Origin: a virus
Length of the DNA: 25,075 nt
IMG/VR virus record: IMGVR_UViG_3300045538_000441
Coordinates: 1-25,075 of that record
Reading direction: 5' to 3' (one strand)
In this document: piece by piece, positions 1 through 6,433 of the stretch
Layout of the letters: each line of letters starts with the position of its first letter
Numbering within the stretch: position 1 is the stretch's first letter
Position numbers and translations under genes: made by a program
Notes under the pieces: generated by a model
Seen by the model: the letters and a program-made list of their open reading frames with translations, nothing else
The model's database searches: none
Told to the model about the DNA's origin: nothing

Positions 1-120
1 ATCGCTAGGTTAGTTAAATTAGGTTTGTTGGAACTTGCTAGTTACGATTCGGACGGCCAACCTCAGTTTGGTCTTACCGAGATTGGCAAGCAGTATGCAA
101 GTGCTCAAAAGAAGAGATAG
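1..120 (+). CDS. C-terminal fragment of a winged-helix-like protein (5' end outside window)
   Basis: An open frame enters from the left edge and ends at TAG (118-120), giving 39 residues. The fragment reads as a helix (IARLVKLGLLEL), a short turn with polar residues (SYDSDGQPQFGLT), then a helix (TEIGKQYA). This matches the recognition-helix, wing and final-helix layout of winged helix-turn-helix regulators. That fold is an inference from a short tail; the rest of the protein is not visible, so it could be any wHTH DNA-binding protein. It is the only gene here that clearly ends with TAG outside a tRNA. Confidence 0.6.
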   Translation: MARLVKLGLLELASYDSDGQPQFGLTEIGKQYASAQKKR

Positions 121-152
121 TAGTAGTGGTGTAAAAAAATTCTCGTAATCGG

Positions 153-180
153 TTGACAAATGTAAAAGAAGTGGTAGATT
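153..180 (+). promoter_or_regulatory. Sigma70-type promoter for the AT-hook gene
   Basis: TTGACA (153-158), 16-nt spacer ending GTGG, then TAGATT (175-180), an extended -10 with TGn. Unlike most promoters here it is followed by a real leader of about 48 nt that is A/G-rich close to the ATG. Confidence 0.8.
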
Positions 181-234
181 AATAAGTGTTGGGGGTGATA
201 ACCGCCTCCTAAAAACCAAGAAAGAAAAGAAAAC

Positions 235-633
235 ATGAAGTCTGTTACTGAAAATGCTGCTGTTACAACTGTGGTCGATGGTGTTCCCGCCGTTCGTCCG
301 GGTCCCGGTCGTCCCAAGACCAAGGTGACTCTCCGCCGAGTCGTCCTCGCGGATGGCAAGCCCGTCGGACGTGGTCGGCCGGTGAAGGGTTCCAAGTCCA
401 ATCGAACCTATGTGTTCGTTCCCGTCGGTGAATCCTACGACCTCACGGTCCACGGCGTCGGTTCCCAGTATCGCCCGGGCCGTGCTCAACCTCCCATCAA
501 GCGAGTCAACATCAGTTCCTTCCGCAAGCTCGTGAATGCACCGGCCACCAAGCCGGTGCCGGCGGCGGTTGCGGCTCCGGCGGTGTTGGTGGATACCGCA
601 GCGGAGGTTTCGGTGGCCGGTGACAAGTTCTAA
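235..633 (+). CDS. Small basic protein with two AT-hook motifs
   Basis: A 132-residue basic protein. Two AT-hook-like cores are visible: RPGPGRPKTK at residues 21-30 and GRGRPVKG at 45-52. The middle (about 57-95) is rich in Arg, Tyr and Val. The C-terminus is an Ala/Val/Pro-rich linker. AT-hooks bind the minor groove of AT-rich DNA, so a nucleoid-associated or DNA-organising role is plausible but inferred. The gene is clearly more GC-rich than its neighbours (repeated gtc/cgt/ccg codons), which may mean high expression or a different origin. ATG 235 follows a long purine-rich leader from the promoter at 153. A hairpin terminator follows the stop. Confidence 0.8.
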   Translation: MKSVTENAAVTTVVDGVPAVRPGPGRPKTKVTLRRVVLADGKPVGRGRPVKGSKSNRTYVFVPVGESYDLTVHGVGSQYRPGRAQPPIKRVNISSFRKLVNAPATKPVPAAVAAPAVLVDTAAEVSVAGDKF

Positions 634-675
634 TAGAATCTGTCGGATATATAACATATGACAAAACGAGAGGGA

Positions 676-700
676 GGGGTTCCGAGGGGAGCCCCTTCTT
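676..700 (+). terminator. Probable intrinsic terminator after the AT-hook gene
   Basis: GGGGTTCC (676-683), loop GAGG, GGAGCCCC (688-695): an 8-bp stem with one G-T pair, followed by the T-rich tail TTCTT. Confidence 0.65.
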
Positions 701-716
701 CTCAAAAGAATTTCAC

Positions 717-932
717 ATGAACGGTGAATATTTAACCTCCGACCATCCAACCACAAGCGAGGTTATGCTTCAAACTTCGTTCCATTCAATGTGGAATTTG
801 CTGCATGATGAGGCGGATAGACGCACGGCCAGTCTAGTTTCGGAGTTAACGACTGATATAATATGGGAAACCACCGCAGACAGAGCCACTTCGAGCGTAA
901 CTGAGGATATGACGGTGGAGATGTTAAAATGA
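717..932 (+). CDS. Small protein, divergent relative of the ATW-repeat family
   Basis: A 71-residue acidic protein of no recognised family. It carries scattered Thr/Trp segments (DIIWETTADRATSSVTED) that recall the Ala-Thr-Trp-Asp repeats at 4322-5310. The start ATG follows TTTCAC, the same sequence found upstream of many starts here, but no convincing -35/-10 was found. Its TGA overlaps the next ATG (ATGA at 929-932), so the two are probably translationally coupled. Confidence 0.6.
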   Translation: MNGEYLTSDHPTTSEVMLQTSFHSMWNLLHDEADRRTASLVSELTTDIIWETTADRATSSVTEDMTVEMLK

Positions 933-1138
933 TCACTAAGATAACTAAGATTTATAATAAAACACGTTGGCAGACCGTTAGTTCGACGTATCATCCAACG
1001 AGGGATGTGCTCCGATCCATAATTTCAGATGAATCGTGGGATACGACGTGGAACGCAACGGGTATCGATAATGTTAGAATGATTAGGGCGATGGATTCTT
1101 TGACTGGAGTGGAACAGTTTGTAGAAGATAGTTTTTAA
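929..1138 (+). CDS. Small ATW-type protein
   Basis: 69 residues; begins in the ATGA overlap with the previous gene. The centre reads SDESWDTTWNAT, encoded by ACG Thr codons and TGG GAT / TGG AAC as in the repeat genes at 4322-5310, so it looks like a short, diverged member. No enzymatic motif seen. The next promoter starts 4 nt after its TAA. Confidence 0.65.
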   Translation: MITKITKIYNKTRWQTVSSTYHPTRDVLRSIISDESWDTTWNATGIDNVRMIRAMDSLTGVEQFVEDSF

Positions 1139-1142
1139 CCAG

Positions 1143-1170
1143 TTGACTTTCTATAAAACAGTGGTAGGAT
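1143..1170 (+). promoter_or_regulatory. Promoter, leaderless type
   Basis: TTGACT (1143-1148), N16, TAGGAT (1165-1170) with extended TGn. The ATG lies 8 nt after the -10. Confidence 0.85.
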
Positions 1171-1178
1171 TTCCCTAC

Positions 1179-1496
1179 ATGAACCTAAAACTCTCCGCCA
1201 CTTCGATTGGGAAATTCACTCACGTTAAGAATTCGGACGGTTCCAAGTCGTTTGTCACTGAAGTATCCGATTTGGGTAACTTCAACATTTTTCAGAGGTT
1301 TTACGACGATGCGTGTGACGTGGGATTCCTTGTCTTTAATCCAGCAACCAACGTTACCATCAGCGTAGTTCTTTCCAAGGAACTTGCTGATTATGAGAAC
1401 AACGAGGTTCATGGATGGGAGTTCACACCCTCGACTGACTCTGTTCGTTTATACCCCAAGTTAAAGAATTATAAATTTGTAATCTACAATGACTGA
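1179..1496 (+). CDS. Hypothetical phage protein, 105 aa
   Basis: The open frame extends back to 1143, but that stretch is the promoter itself, so ATG 1179 is the start. The protein begins MNLKLSATSIGKFTHVKN and looks like an alternating beta-strand fold with aromatic and charged positions; no known family recognised. No Shine-Dalgarno sequence can exist because the -10 box ends 8 nt before ATG. The end overlaps the next gene by 8 nt (ATGACTGA). Confidence 0.75.
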   Translation: MNLKLSATSIGKFTHVKNSDGSKSFVTEVSDLGNFNIFQRFYDDACDVGFLVFNPATNVTISVVLSKELADYENNEVHGWEFTPSTDSVRLYPKLKNYKFVIYND

Positions 1497-1671
1497 CCTC
1501 ATAGAAGATACGACGACGAGAGCGACGTATTTCGATACGATGCTTTTGTCAGGGGCGTTGACGGAAATGGATGTAGCGACATATGACATGGTTAATAAAG
1601 TGCACCGCGTTACCAGAGGCACGACGTATCCGCGATTCGAGATATTAACATCGGAATTGGATTTAGATTGA
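1489..1671 (+). CDS. Small Thr-rich protein, possible degenerate ATW-family member
   Basis: 60 residues, starting inside the 3' end of the preceding gene, so probably coupled to it. The N-terminus reads EDTTTRATYFDT, with acg codons and the same Asp/Thr/Ala rhythm as the ATW family. Its TGA (1669-1671) is part of the next gene's TTGACT -35 box. Function unknown. Confidence 0.6.
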   Translation: MTDLIEDTTTRATYFDTMLLSGALTEMDVATYDMVNKVHRVTRGTTYPRFEILTSELDLD

Positions 1672-1695
1672 CTTTTTATACATTTGTGGTAATCT
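1668..1695 (+). promoter_or_regulatory. Promoter overlapping upstream stop codon
   Basis: TTGACT (1668-1673) contains the upstream TGA stop; N16; TAATCT (1690-1695), extended TGn. ATG is 9 nt downstream. Confidence 0.85.
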
Positions 1696-1704
1696 CTTAC
1701 CACG

Positions 1705-1992
1705 ATGACAACACAAGATAAGAAAAACGTTAAACTTCTCGCCGATTGGTTCACCTGTGGAGTTAAACTCTCCGAGGTTAAATATGTAGAAATCTGTTCC
1801 GTCCGCAAGGGTGGAATCACTCTCCAAGACAAGGGACACCACTTCGGAGGCGCATACTTCAACATCGCCGCTGATGAGGTTCAGTCCCGTCTCAAATTGA
1901 CCGTCAGTGAACTCCATCTGTGGTTGGTCAAGAACGGCGCGACTAAACGCAAACGTGTCAAACGGACTCCTTCCTATCCTCTCTACGACTAA
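1705..1992 (+). CDS. Hypothetical basic protein, 95 aa
   Basis: Starts at ATG 1705, 9 nt after the -10. The first half is mixed alpha/beta; the C-terminus is strongly basic (KRKRVKRT near residues 81-88), which may contact nucleic acid. No family recognised. It sits directly before the helicase but has its own promoter, so co-function cannot be inferred from an operon. Confidence 0.75.
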   Translation: MTTQDKKNVKLLADWFTCGVKLSEVKYVEICSVRKGGITLQDKGHHFGGAYFNIAADEVQSRLKLTVSELHLWLVKNGATKRKRVKRTPSYPLYD

Positions 1993-2009
1993 TAATTAAA
2001 CGATAGTCG

Positions 2010-2037
2010 TTGACTTTTATAAAATCTCTGATAGTCT
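2010..2037 (+). promoter_or_regulatory. Promoter of the helicase gene
   Basis: TTGACT (2010-2015), N16, TAGTCT (2032-2037), extended TGn. ATG is 8 nt downstream. Confidence 0.85.
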
Positions 2038-2045
2038 TATCCCAC

Positions 2046-3422
2046 ATGAATAACTCTTCTCTCCTCGAACCCCAAAGGGACCATGCCAAGAAACTCTTGG
2101 ATTCCATCTATTATAACGGTTACGCGGTCGACTTGTCTGACACGGGCACGGGCAAAACTTACTCAGCCTGTGCAATCGCAAAGGAACTGAATGTTCCCGT
2201 CGTGGTGGTCTGCCCGAAGGTGGTCATTCCCTCGTGGAAACGTGTCTTGGAATCCTTTGGTATCAAGGGTGCGTTGGTCATTAACTACGAGAAACTCTGC
2301 CGTGGCAATACCAAGTGGCTCACCTACGATAAGAAGGAACATAACAAAAAGAAAACTTGGGAATCCCTCGGTGTTCGCCTTCATTTCCCCGTCGGTTCGA
2401 TTGTCATCATGGATGAGGTTCATAAGTGTAAGGGATACACCAGCCTCAACAGTGACTTCCTCGTGTCATGTAAGAACCATGGTTACAAACTGTTGTTGAT
2501 GAGCGCCACGGCGGCCACCAATCCACTTGAGTTGAAAGCCCTCGGGTTCGTCTCCCACCTTCATACCGGCTATAACTTCTCTAAGTTCTGTAGGAGTGGT
2601 GGTGCGGAAGTGAATCGGTTTGGCGGTCTGACCATTGACATGAAATCCGATAAAGCTAAACGAGGAATGGCCGAGGTTCACAACTCTCTCTTCAATCTAC
2701 AGAAATCCGCCAGCCGCATGACGGTTGACATGTTCGATGGAATCTTTCCCGAGAACCACGTTGTCGCGGAGGTGTTCGACATGGGACAGAACACTGATAA
2801 AATTAATCGAGTCTATGAAATAATGCAGGCGGAATTGGATAAGCTCGATGCACGTGCTGAGAACTATTCCGGCCACATCTTCGCTATCATCATGGAAGCT
2901 CGTCGGCGGACTGAGTTGTTGAAGATTCCCGCGTTTGTCGAGACGATTGTCGATTTGTATGACGAGGGTATTTCTCCCGTCGTCTTCCTCAACTTCACCG
3001 ACAGTCTCATGTCGTTGGAGGAACGTTTGAAGAAGGATAGTCGATTGGATAAGATGATTTCGAAAATCGTCGGTGGTCAGAGTGACAAGGGCCGACAGTT
3101 CGACATTGACGAGTTCAACGCTGACCGCAAACGGATTATGTTGGTCAACCTCGCTGCGGGAAACTCGGGCGTGAACCTTCATGACTTGAACGGCAAACAT
3201 CCGAGACATTCGATGTTGGTCCCGTCATTCAGTGCCATCTCGTTGCTTCAGGCCTTGGGTCGGATTGCCCGTCAAGGTGGATTGACCAAGTGTCTCCAAA
3301 AGATAATCTTCTCCGCTAACACAATTGAGGAAGCAGCCTGTGAGAAAGTTCAGACACGTTTGGATAATCTCTCCACCTTGAATGACAATGACCTCAAGAG
3401 TGGCATCCGACTCTTCGCTTAA
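2046..3422 (+). CDS. Superfamily 2 DNA/RNA helicase (DEAD/SNF2-like)
   Basis: A 458-residue ATPase with the SF2 motif set in order: Walker A DTGTGKT (32-38), motif Ia around VVCPKVVIPSWKR (54-66), motif II DEVH (123-126), motif III SAT (153-155), and motif VI QALGRIARQG near 402-411 with the arginine-finger pattern. Both RecA-like lobes are therefore present. Substrate (DNA or RNA) cannot be decided; phage proteins of this type act in replication, recombination or transcript remodelling. An upstream extension to 2010 is the promoter. The start has no SD and should give a nearly leaderless mRNA. Its TAA abuts the ATG of the next small gene. Confidence 0.92.
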   Translation: MNNSSLLEPQRDHAKKLLDSIYYNGYAVDLSDTGTGKTYSACAIAKELNVPVVVVCPKVVIPSWKRVLESFGIKGALVINYEKLCRGNTKWLTYDKKEHNKKKTWESLGVRLHFPVGSIVIMDEVHKCKGYTSLNSDFLVSCKNHGYKLLLMSATAATNPLELKALGFVSHLHTGYNFSKFCRSGGAEVNRFGGLTIDMKSDKAKRGMAEVHNSLFNLQKSASRMTVDMFDGIFPENHVVAEVFDMGQNTDKINRVYEIMQAELDKLDARAENYSGHIFAIIMEARRRTELLKIPAFVETIVDLYDEGISPVVFLNFTDSLMSLEERLKKDSRLDKMISKIVGGQSDKGRQFDIDEFNADRKRIMLVNLAAGNSGVNLHDLNGKHPRHSMLVPSFSAISLLQALGRIARQGGLTKCLQKIIFSANTIEEAACEKVQTRLDNLSTLNDNDLKSGIRLFA

Positions 3423-3602
3423 ATGTCAGTGGAAATGCAATCTCGCAGGGCGTCGGTTGATTATACGTATGAGTTAGTAGACCTCTCAACGAATAGTCAA
3501 TCGATGATGACCGTTCGATCCGAACGCTATCACCACCGGGTTGTAATGGAGTTGGAGATTGGTGTCACGATACAGAACATGATTGACAATCCACATGAAT
3601 GA
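3423..3602 (+). CDS. Small hypothetical protein, 59 aa
   Basis: Directly abuts the helicase stop (TAAATG), so it is probably co-translated with it. It begins MSVEMQSRRASVDYTYELV and ends NPHE; no known domain. The stop overlaps the next start (ATGA, 3599-3602). A TTGACA near its end (3583-3588) has no fitting -10. Confidence 0.5.
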   Translation: MSVEMQSRRASVDYTYELVDLSTNSQSMMTVRSERYHHRVVMELEIGVTIQNMIDNPHE

Positions 3603-3787
3603 AAATGAAATCCAAAGAGGCTGAAATAAGAGATATATTGGAGGATGCAACGGCTGGTGCAACGTGGTGGGCAACGGCACCGGCGACCGCGAAATTAACG
3701 TGGGGTGGAACTGCGCATGTAACGTGGATACCGACGTCGGATGCAACGACGACGACGGCCACGAGGGAATTTGTTGACAATCTATAA
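3599..3787 (+). CDS. Small ATW-type protein
   Basis: 62 residues starting in the ATGA overlap. After a charged N-terminus it reads LEDATAGATWWATAPAT and then more Thr/Ala units, clearly the ATW repeat type with degenerate periodicity. The last codons (GTT GAC AAT CTA TAA) are also the -35 box and spacer of the next promoter. Confidence 0.65.
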   Translation: MKMKSKEAEIRDILEDATAGATWWATAPATAKLTWGGTAHVTWIPTSDATTTTATREFVDNL

Positions 3788-3801
3788 AAACAACGTAGAG
3801 T
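3774..3801 (+). promoter_or_regulatory. Promoter inside the 3' end of the preceding gene
   Basis: TTGACA (3774-3779), N16, TAGAGT (3796-3801). ATG is 8 nt downstream; the box lies in coding sequence. Confidence 0.8.
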
Positions 3802-3809
3802 TACTGAAC

Positions 3810-4100
3810 ATGAACACTGTCTCCAAAATCCTTCCCATTCGATATCTCGGATACTTCGACACCGTCCGCGGTCAATTTGACGTCAGCACCGAGGCTAACG
3901 TAATTGAACTCGGTGACGTCGATTTAATCAAATCCACCATCATAAATATTCTCTTCACAGACGGACCAAAGACGGTGGATTACCTCCTCGTGACCTTTGC
4001 TGACCAGATGTTTGTGATTGAACGTGATGGACCGGCTAGTTACTGTAAACGGTTGGTTTCCTACCATCCTCTCATGTCCAAGGTCAAACTGACCGCCTAA
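3810..4100 (+). CDS. Hypothetical phage protein, 96 aa
   Basis: Start set at ATG 3810, 8 nt after the -10; the longer open frame from 3741 would include the promoter. Mixed alpha/beta sequence starting MNTVSKILPIRYLGYFDTV. No catalytic motif or known family recognised. Followed after 27 nt by another small ATW-related gene without its own promoter. Confidence 0.75.
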   Translation: MNTVSKILPIRYLGYFDTVRGQFDVSTEANVIELGDVDLIKSTIINILFTDGPKTVDYLLVTFADQMFVIERDGPASYCKRLVSYHPLMSKVKLTA

Positions 4101-4127
4101 GCGGTTCCTAGCCTATCCCTGGCCTTA

Positions 4128-4325
4128 ATGATAATGATAACTACTGATGTGGATAAATGGAGAACTGCCTGGTGGGCGACTGAGGATGTTGCCGGTGACA
4201 TTGAGAACTCTATCTTCAACGCCTTATGTGGGCAGACGAGACTTGAAGTTCGTGAAATTCTCAATGATGTGAGAATAGATGATTTTACAAGAGATGTGGT
4301 CGAAGAATGTTTTGGAATTTTATGA
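4128..4325 (+). CDS. Small ATW-related acidic protein
   Basis: 65 residues (or 63 if it starts at the second ATG, 4134). Contains WRTAWWATEDVAGD, similar to the WWAT segment of the gene at 3599, then an acidic helical tail. Ends in an ATGA overlap with the first member of the tandem repeat cluster. Function unknown. Confidence 0.6.
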   Translation: MIMITTDVDKWRTAWWATEDVAGDIENSIFNALCGQTRLEVREILNDVRIDDFTRDVVEECFGIL

Positions 4326-4567
4326 ATAGATCGTTAACGGAAGGTACATTACGGGATGCCACGGATGATGCGACGTGGGATGCAACGAGGGATGCAACGA
4401 GGGATGCAACGTGGGATGCAACGGTGGTTGAAACGGCGGCTGCAACGAGGGAGGCAACGTGGGCTGCAACGGAGGTTGCAACGGCGGCTGCAACGAGGAA
4501 TGCAACGAGGGATGCAACGTGGGTTGCAACGAGGGATATGTTACGTGAAATAGTTCAAGAACTTTAA
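4322..4567 (+). CDS. ATWD-repeat protein 1 of the tandem cluster
   Basis: 81 residues. After a 12-residue head it is almost entirely a tetrapeptide repeat of the form Ala-Thr-(Trp/Arg/Glu/Val)-(Asp/Ala), e.g. DATRDATRDATWDAT, encoded by 12-nt units such as GCAACGAGGGAT and GCAACGTGGGAT. The tail is DMLREIVQEL, shared with the next copies. The start ATG 4322 overlaps the upstream stop (ATGA), which is preferred to ATG 4307. No signal peptide or membrane segment. Function unknown. The low-complexity DNA is also open in other frames, so the reading frame is supported by the conserved head and tail, not by openness alone. Confidence 0.75.
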   Translation: MNRSLTEGTLRDATDDATWDATRDATRDATWDATVVETAAATREATWAATEVATAAATRNATRDATWVATRDMLREIVQEL

Positions 4568-4571
4568 AGCT

Positions 4572-4763
4572 ATGATTTCAAATTTAAATAAAGTGGCGGA
4601 TTCAACGAGGGATGCAACGAGGGATGCAACGTGGGTTGCAACGTGGTATTCAACGATGGATGCAACGAGGAATGCAACGTGGGATGCAACGTGGGATTCA
4701 ACGTTAATTGCAACGAAGGATGCAACGTGGGATATGCTAAATGAAATAGTTCAAGAACTTTAA
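4572..4763 (+). CDS. ATWD-repeat protein 2
   Basis: 63 residues. Head MISNLNKVADST, about ten repeats (RDATRDATWVATWYST and similar), tail DMLNEIVQEL. Starts 4 nt after the previous stop, in the spacing AAAGCTATG that recurs between copies. It has no promoter of its own, so it is presumably read from upstream. Confidence 0.75.
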   Translation: MISNLNKVADSTRDATRDATWVATWYSTMDATRNATWDATWDSTLIATKDATWDMLNEIVQEL

Positions 4764-4767
4764 AGTT

Positions 4768-4962
4768 ATGACTTCAAAAACTTTAAATAAAGTGACGTCT
4801 GCAACGTGGGAGGCAACGTGGGATGCAACGAGGGATGCAACGTTGGATGCAACGAGGGATGCAACGAGGGATGCAACGAGGAATGCAACGATGGATGCAA
4901 CGATGGATGCAACGGCGGCTGCAACGAGGGATATGTTACGTGAAATAGTTCAAGAACTTTAA
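4768..4962 (+). CDS. ATWD-repeat protein 3
   Basis: 64 residues. Head MTSKTLNKV shared with copy 4, then SATWEATWDATRDAT repeats, then DMLREIVQEL. Separated from copy 2 by 4 nt. The near identity of head and tail to copies 2 and 4 at the DNA level points to recent tandem duplication. Confidence 0.75.
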   Translation: MTSKTLNKVTSATWEATWDATRDATLDATRDATRDATRNATMDATMDATAAATRDMLREIVQEL

Positions 4963-4966
4963 AACT

Positions 4967-5182
4967 ATGACTTCAAAAACTTTAAATAAAGTGGAGGTTG
5001 CAACGAGGGATGCAACGTTGGATGCAACGTGGGATGCAACGAGGGCTGCAACGAGGGCTGCAACGAGGGCTGCAACGTGGGCTGCAACGTGGGTTGCAAC
5101 GGTGGATGCAACGGGGGCTGCAACGGCGGATGCAATGAGGGATATGCTAGATGAAATAGTCGAAGAACTTCAAAGCCTATGA
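4967..5182 (+). CDS. ATWD-repeat protein 4
   Basis: 71 residues. Head MTSKTLNKV, then repeats with many Ala substitutions (RAATRAATRAATWAAT), then a variant tail DMLDEIVEELQSL. The TGA overlaps the next ATG (5179-5182). Confidence 0.75.
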   Translation: MTSKTLNKVEVATRDATLDATWDATRAATRAATRAATWAATWVATVDATGAATADAMRDMLDEIVEELQSL

Positions 5183-5310
5183 TTTCAAACATTCTAAATA
5201 AAGCGGAGAATGCAACGTGGTATGCAACGAGGGATTCAACGTGGGATGCAACGTGGAATGCAACGGATGATGCAACGGATGATGCGACGTGGGCTTTAGT
5301 TCATGATTGA
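5179..5310 (+). CDS. ATWD-repeat protein 5, truncated copy
   Basis: 43 residues beginning MISNILNKAENATWYATRDS and containing six to seven units, but lacking the DMLREIVQEL tail; it ends TWALVHD. Its TGA (5308-5310) falls inside the TTGACT -35 box of the next gene, so the missing tail may have been replaced when that promoter-gene module was placed here. Confidence 0.7.
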   Translation: MISNILNKAENATWYATRDSTWDATWNATDDATDDATWALVHD

Positions 5311-5334
5311 CTTTCTATAAAATGATGGTAAATT
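5307..5334 (+). promoter_or_regulatory. Promoter overlapping upstream stop codon
   Basis: TTGACT (5307-5312) contains the upstream TGA; N16; TAAATT (5329-5334), extended TGn. Only 6 nt to ATG: the predicted +1 is the A of ATG. Confidence 0.85.
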
Positions 5335-5340
5335 AGGACC

Positions 5341-5721
5341 ATGTTCAAAGCATCAGGCTACATCCAAGTTCAAGACGGTGTTCGGATCATCACGTCTCAC
5401 GACACGATTCGATACTATCACCGGCTTGTCGATGAATACTTCTTCCACTGCAAGAAGTTCCAGCTGCCGGCTCACGGTGCTCATATCACCCTAGTAAACC
5501 CGAAGATTCACAAGGTCAACTGGGCCAAGGCTCGGAAGTATATCGGTAAAGTCGTTGAATTTGAGGTATATCCCGATAAGGCTTATATCTCCTCTGTCAA
5601 CGTCTGGCTGCCGGTTCATTGTGACTTTGCAGACGATCTCAAGAAGGAGCTCGGCGTGGATGACGGAGGGAACTATTGGGGTCTTCACATGACCGTCTGC
5701 AATAAGAAATTTAACGGTTGA
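5341..5721 (+). CDS. 2H phosphoesterase (LigT / Acb1-like superfamily)
   Basis: 126 residues with the two H-x-T signatures of the 2H phosphoesterase superfamily: HGAHITLVNP (His48, Thr50) and GLHMTV (His116, Thr118), 68 residues apart, each placed to end a beta strand as in the family. 2H enzymes act on 2',3'-cyclic or 2'-5' phosphodiester bonds. Phage members serve in RNA repair or, as with T4 57B (Acb1), destroy cyclic nucleotide immune signals. Near a phage tRNA array both tRNA repair and anti-CBASS roles are possible; the sequence alone does not decide. The TGA lies in the next -35 box. Predicted fully leaderless. Confidence 0.8.
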   Translation: MFKASGYIQVQDGVRIITSHDTIRYYHRLVDEYFFHCKKFQLPAHGAHITLVNPKIHKVNWAKARKYIGKVVEFEVYPDKAYISSVNVWLPVHCDFADDLKKELGVDDGGNYWGLHMTVCNKKFNG

Positions 5722-5746
5722 CAGTTGAAATGAAATGAAGTAAGAT
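5718..5746 (+). promoter_or_regulatory. Promoter with real leader, overlapping upstream stop
   Basis: TTGACA (5718-5723) includes the upstream TGA; 17-nt spacer; TAAGAT (5741-5746). It is followed by a 30-nt A/C-rich leader (repeated aaac) without an SD. Confidence 0.75.
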
Positions 5747-5776
5747 ATTTAACAGTAGAAACAAACAAACAAAACC

Positions 5777-6094
5777 ATGAACAAGCAATCAAAGATCTAT
5801 CGGCAGGGAGACGTTCTCGTCATCCCCATCACCTCTATCCCAACCGGCCTCAAGCAGACCAAGCGAGTCACCCTCGCACTTGGCGAAGTCACGGGCCATC
5901 ACCACACCATCCATGAGGGAGCCACCGGTTACGCTTCTGACGTTGATGCGTTGGTGGATTACATCGAAGTTACCGCACCGGCGGCTGACTTGACTCACCA
6001 AGAGCACTCCACCATTCCGATTCCGACCGGAACGTATCGAGTGGTGAAGCAGGTCGAATACACTCCGGCCGAGTTGCGAAATGTTCGTGACTGA
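5777..6094 (+). CDS. Conserved phage protein of unknown function (RQGDV...GEVTGHHH type)
   Basis: 105 residues. The N-terminus IYRQGDVLVIPI and the later LALGEVTGHHHTI resemble a small family common in phages and prophages. A His cluster (about residues 40-43) could bind metal, but no function is established to my knowledge. It has a 30-nt A-rich leader without SD and is followed by a strong terminator, making it a single-gene transcript. Confidence 0.75.
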   Translation: MNKQSKIYRQGDVLVIPITSIPTGLKQTKRVTLALGEVTGHHHTIHEGATGYASDVDALVDYIEVTAPAADLTHQEHSTIPIPTGTYRVVKQVEYTPAELRNVRD

Positions 6095-6122
6095 TAACAA
6101 GTTTAGGTAGGGGAATCCAAAC

Positions 6123-6169
6123 ACCCGTTGAAGAGTTCTGTTAAGTTCGCTTCAACGGGTTTTCTTTTT
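6123..6169 (+). terminator. Strong intrinsic terminator
   Basis: Perfect 11-bp stem ACCCGTTGAAG (6123-6133) / CTTCAACGGGT (6150-6160), 16-nt loop, then TTTCTTTTT. Confidence 0.9.
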
Positions 6170-6181
6170 GATAATCATAAC

Positions 6182-6433
6182 ATGAACATGAACCCGAAAC
6201 CGAATGTGGATGCAATATCGAACGGAGTTGGAAATGAAACGAGACGCGTGGTGAATATGATGAGAGCGGTGAAAGCGGTTGGGGAATGGACGACTGTGAT
6301 TGCACCGATGTTGGATGTGACGTGGGATGCTGCGACGTCTAAGACGTGGGATAATGTAACGATGGTTAATCCGCGTGAACCGTGGAATATTGAAACCGAT
6401 GCTGCAATATGGGAATGTAATGTCAATGGATGA
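6182..6433 (+). CDS. Degenerate ATW-family protein
   Basis: 83 residues from ATG 6182; longer versions would start inside the terminator. The middle reads LDVTWDAATSKTWDNVT and the end WNIETDAAIWE, diverged Thr-Trp-Asp units with the same gacgtgggat DNA word as the repeat cluster. No clear promoter; a -10-like TAATCA lies just upstream. ATGA overlap with the next gene. Confidence 0.6.
   Translation: MNMNPKPNVDAISNGVGNETRRVVNMMRAVKAVGEWTTVIAPMLDVTWDAATSKTWDNVTMVNPREPWNIETDAAIWECNVNG

Larger units (their letters stand above)
4355..5293 (+). repeat. 12-bp coding repeat array spread over five tandem genes
   Basis: Dozens of imperfect 12-bp units (GCAACG + TGG/AGG + GAT/GCT/GTT) fill the bodies of five consecutive genes. 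The gene-sized unit (about 196-212 bp) is itself tandemly repeated: each copy has a similar start (ATGACTTCAAAAAC), body, and end (gatatg...gttcaagaacttt). Variation between units is mostly at the third and fourth codons. Confidence 0.9.

Noticed and set aside
658-720. Small ORF MTKREGGVPRG... before the 717 gene
   Set aside because: It runs through the terminator hairpin and has no promoter or similarity.
1143-1178. N-terminal extension of the gene at 1179 starting with TTG at 1143
   Set aside because: This stretch is the promoter; similar false extensions occur at 2010, 3741, 12676 and 14253, each coding MTF... or similar from TTGACT...
3583-3602. TTGACA near the end of the 3423 gene as a promoter for 3599
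   Set aside because: The start ATG lies only 10 nt after this box, leaving no room for a -10.
4320-4529. Minus-strand ORFs rich in LHPTLHPSLQPP and plus-frame MQRGMQRG ORFs across the repeat cluster
   Set aside because: Shadow frames: the 12-bp repeat contains no stop codon in several frames, so openness is not evidence; only the ATWD frame has conserved heads, tails and ATGA overlaps.
4322-5310. CRISPR-like or direct-repeat array
   Set aside because: The repeats are contiguous, in frame and lack unique spacers; they are coding tandem repeats.
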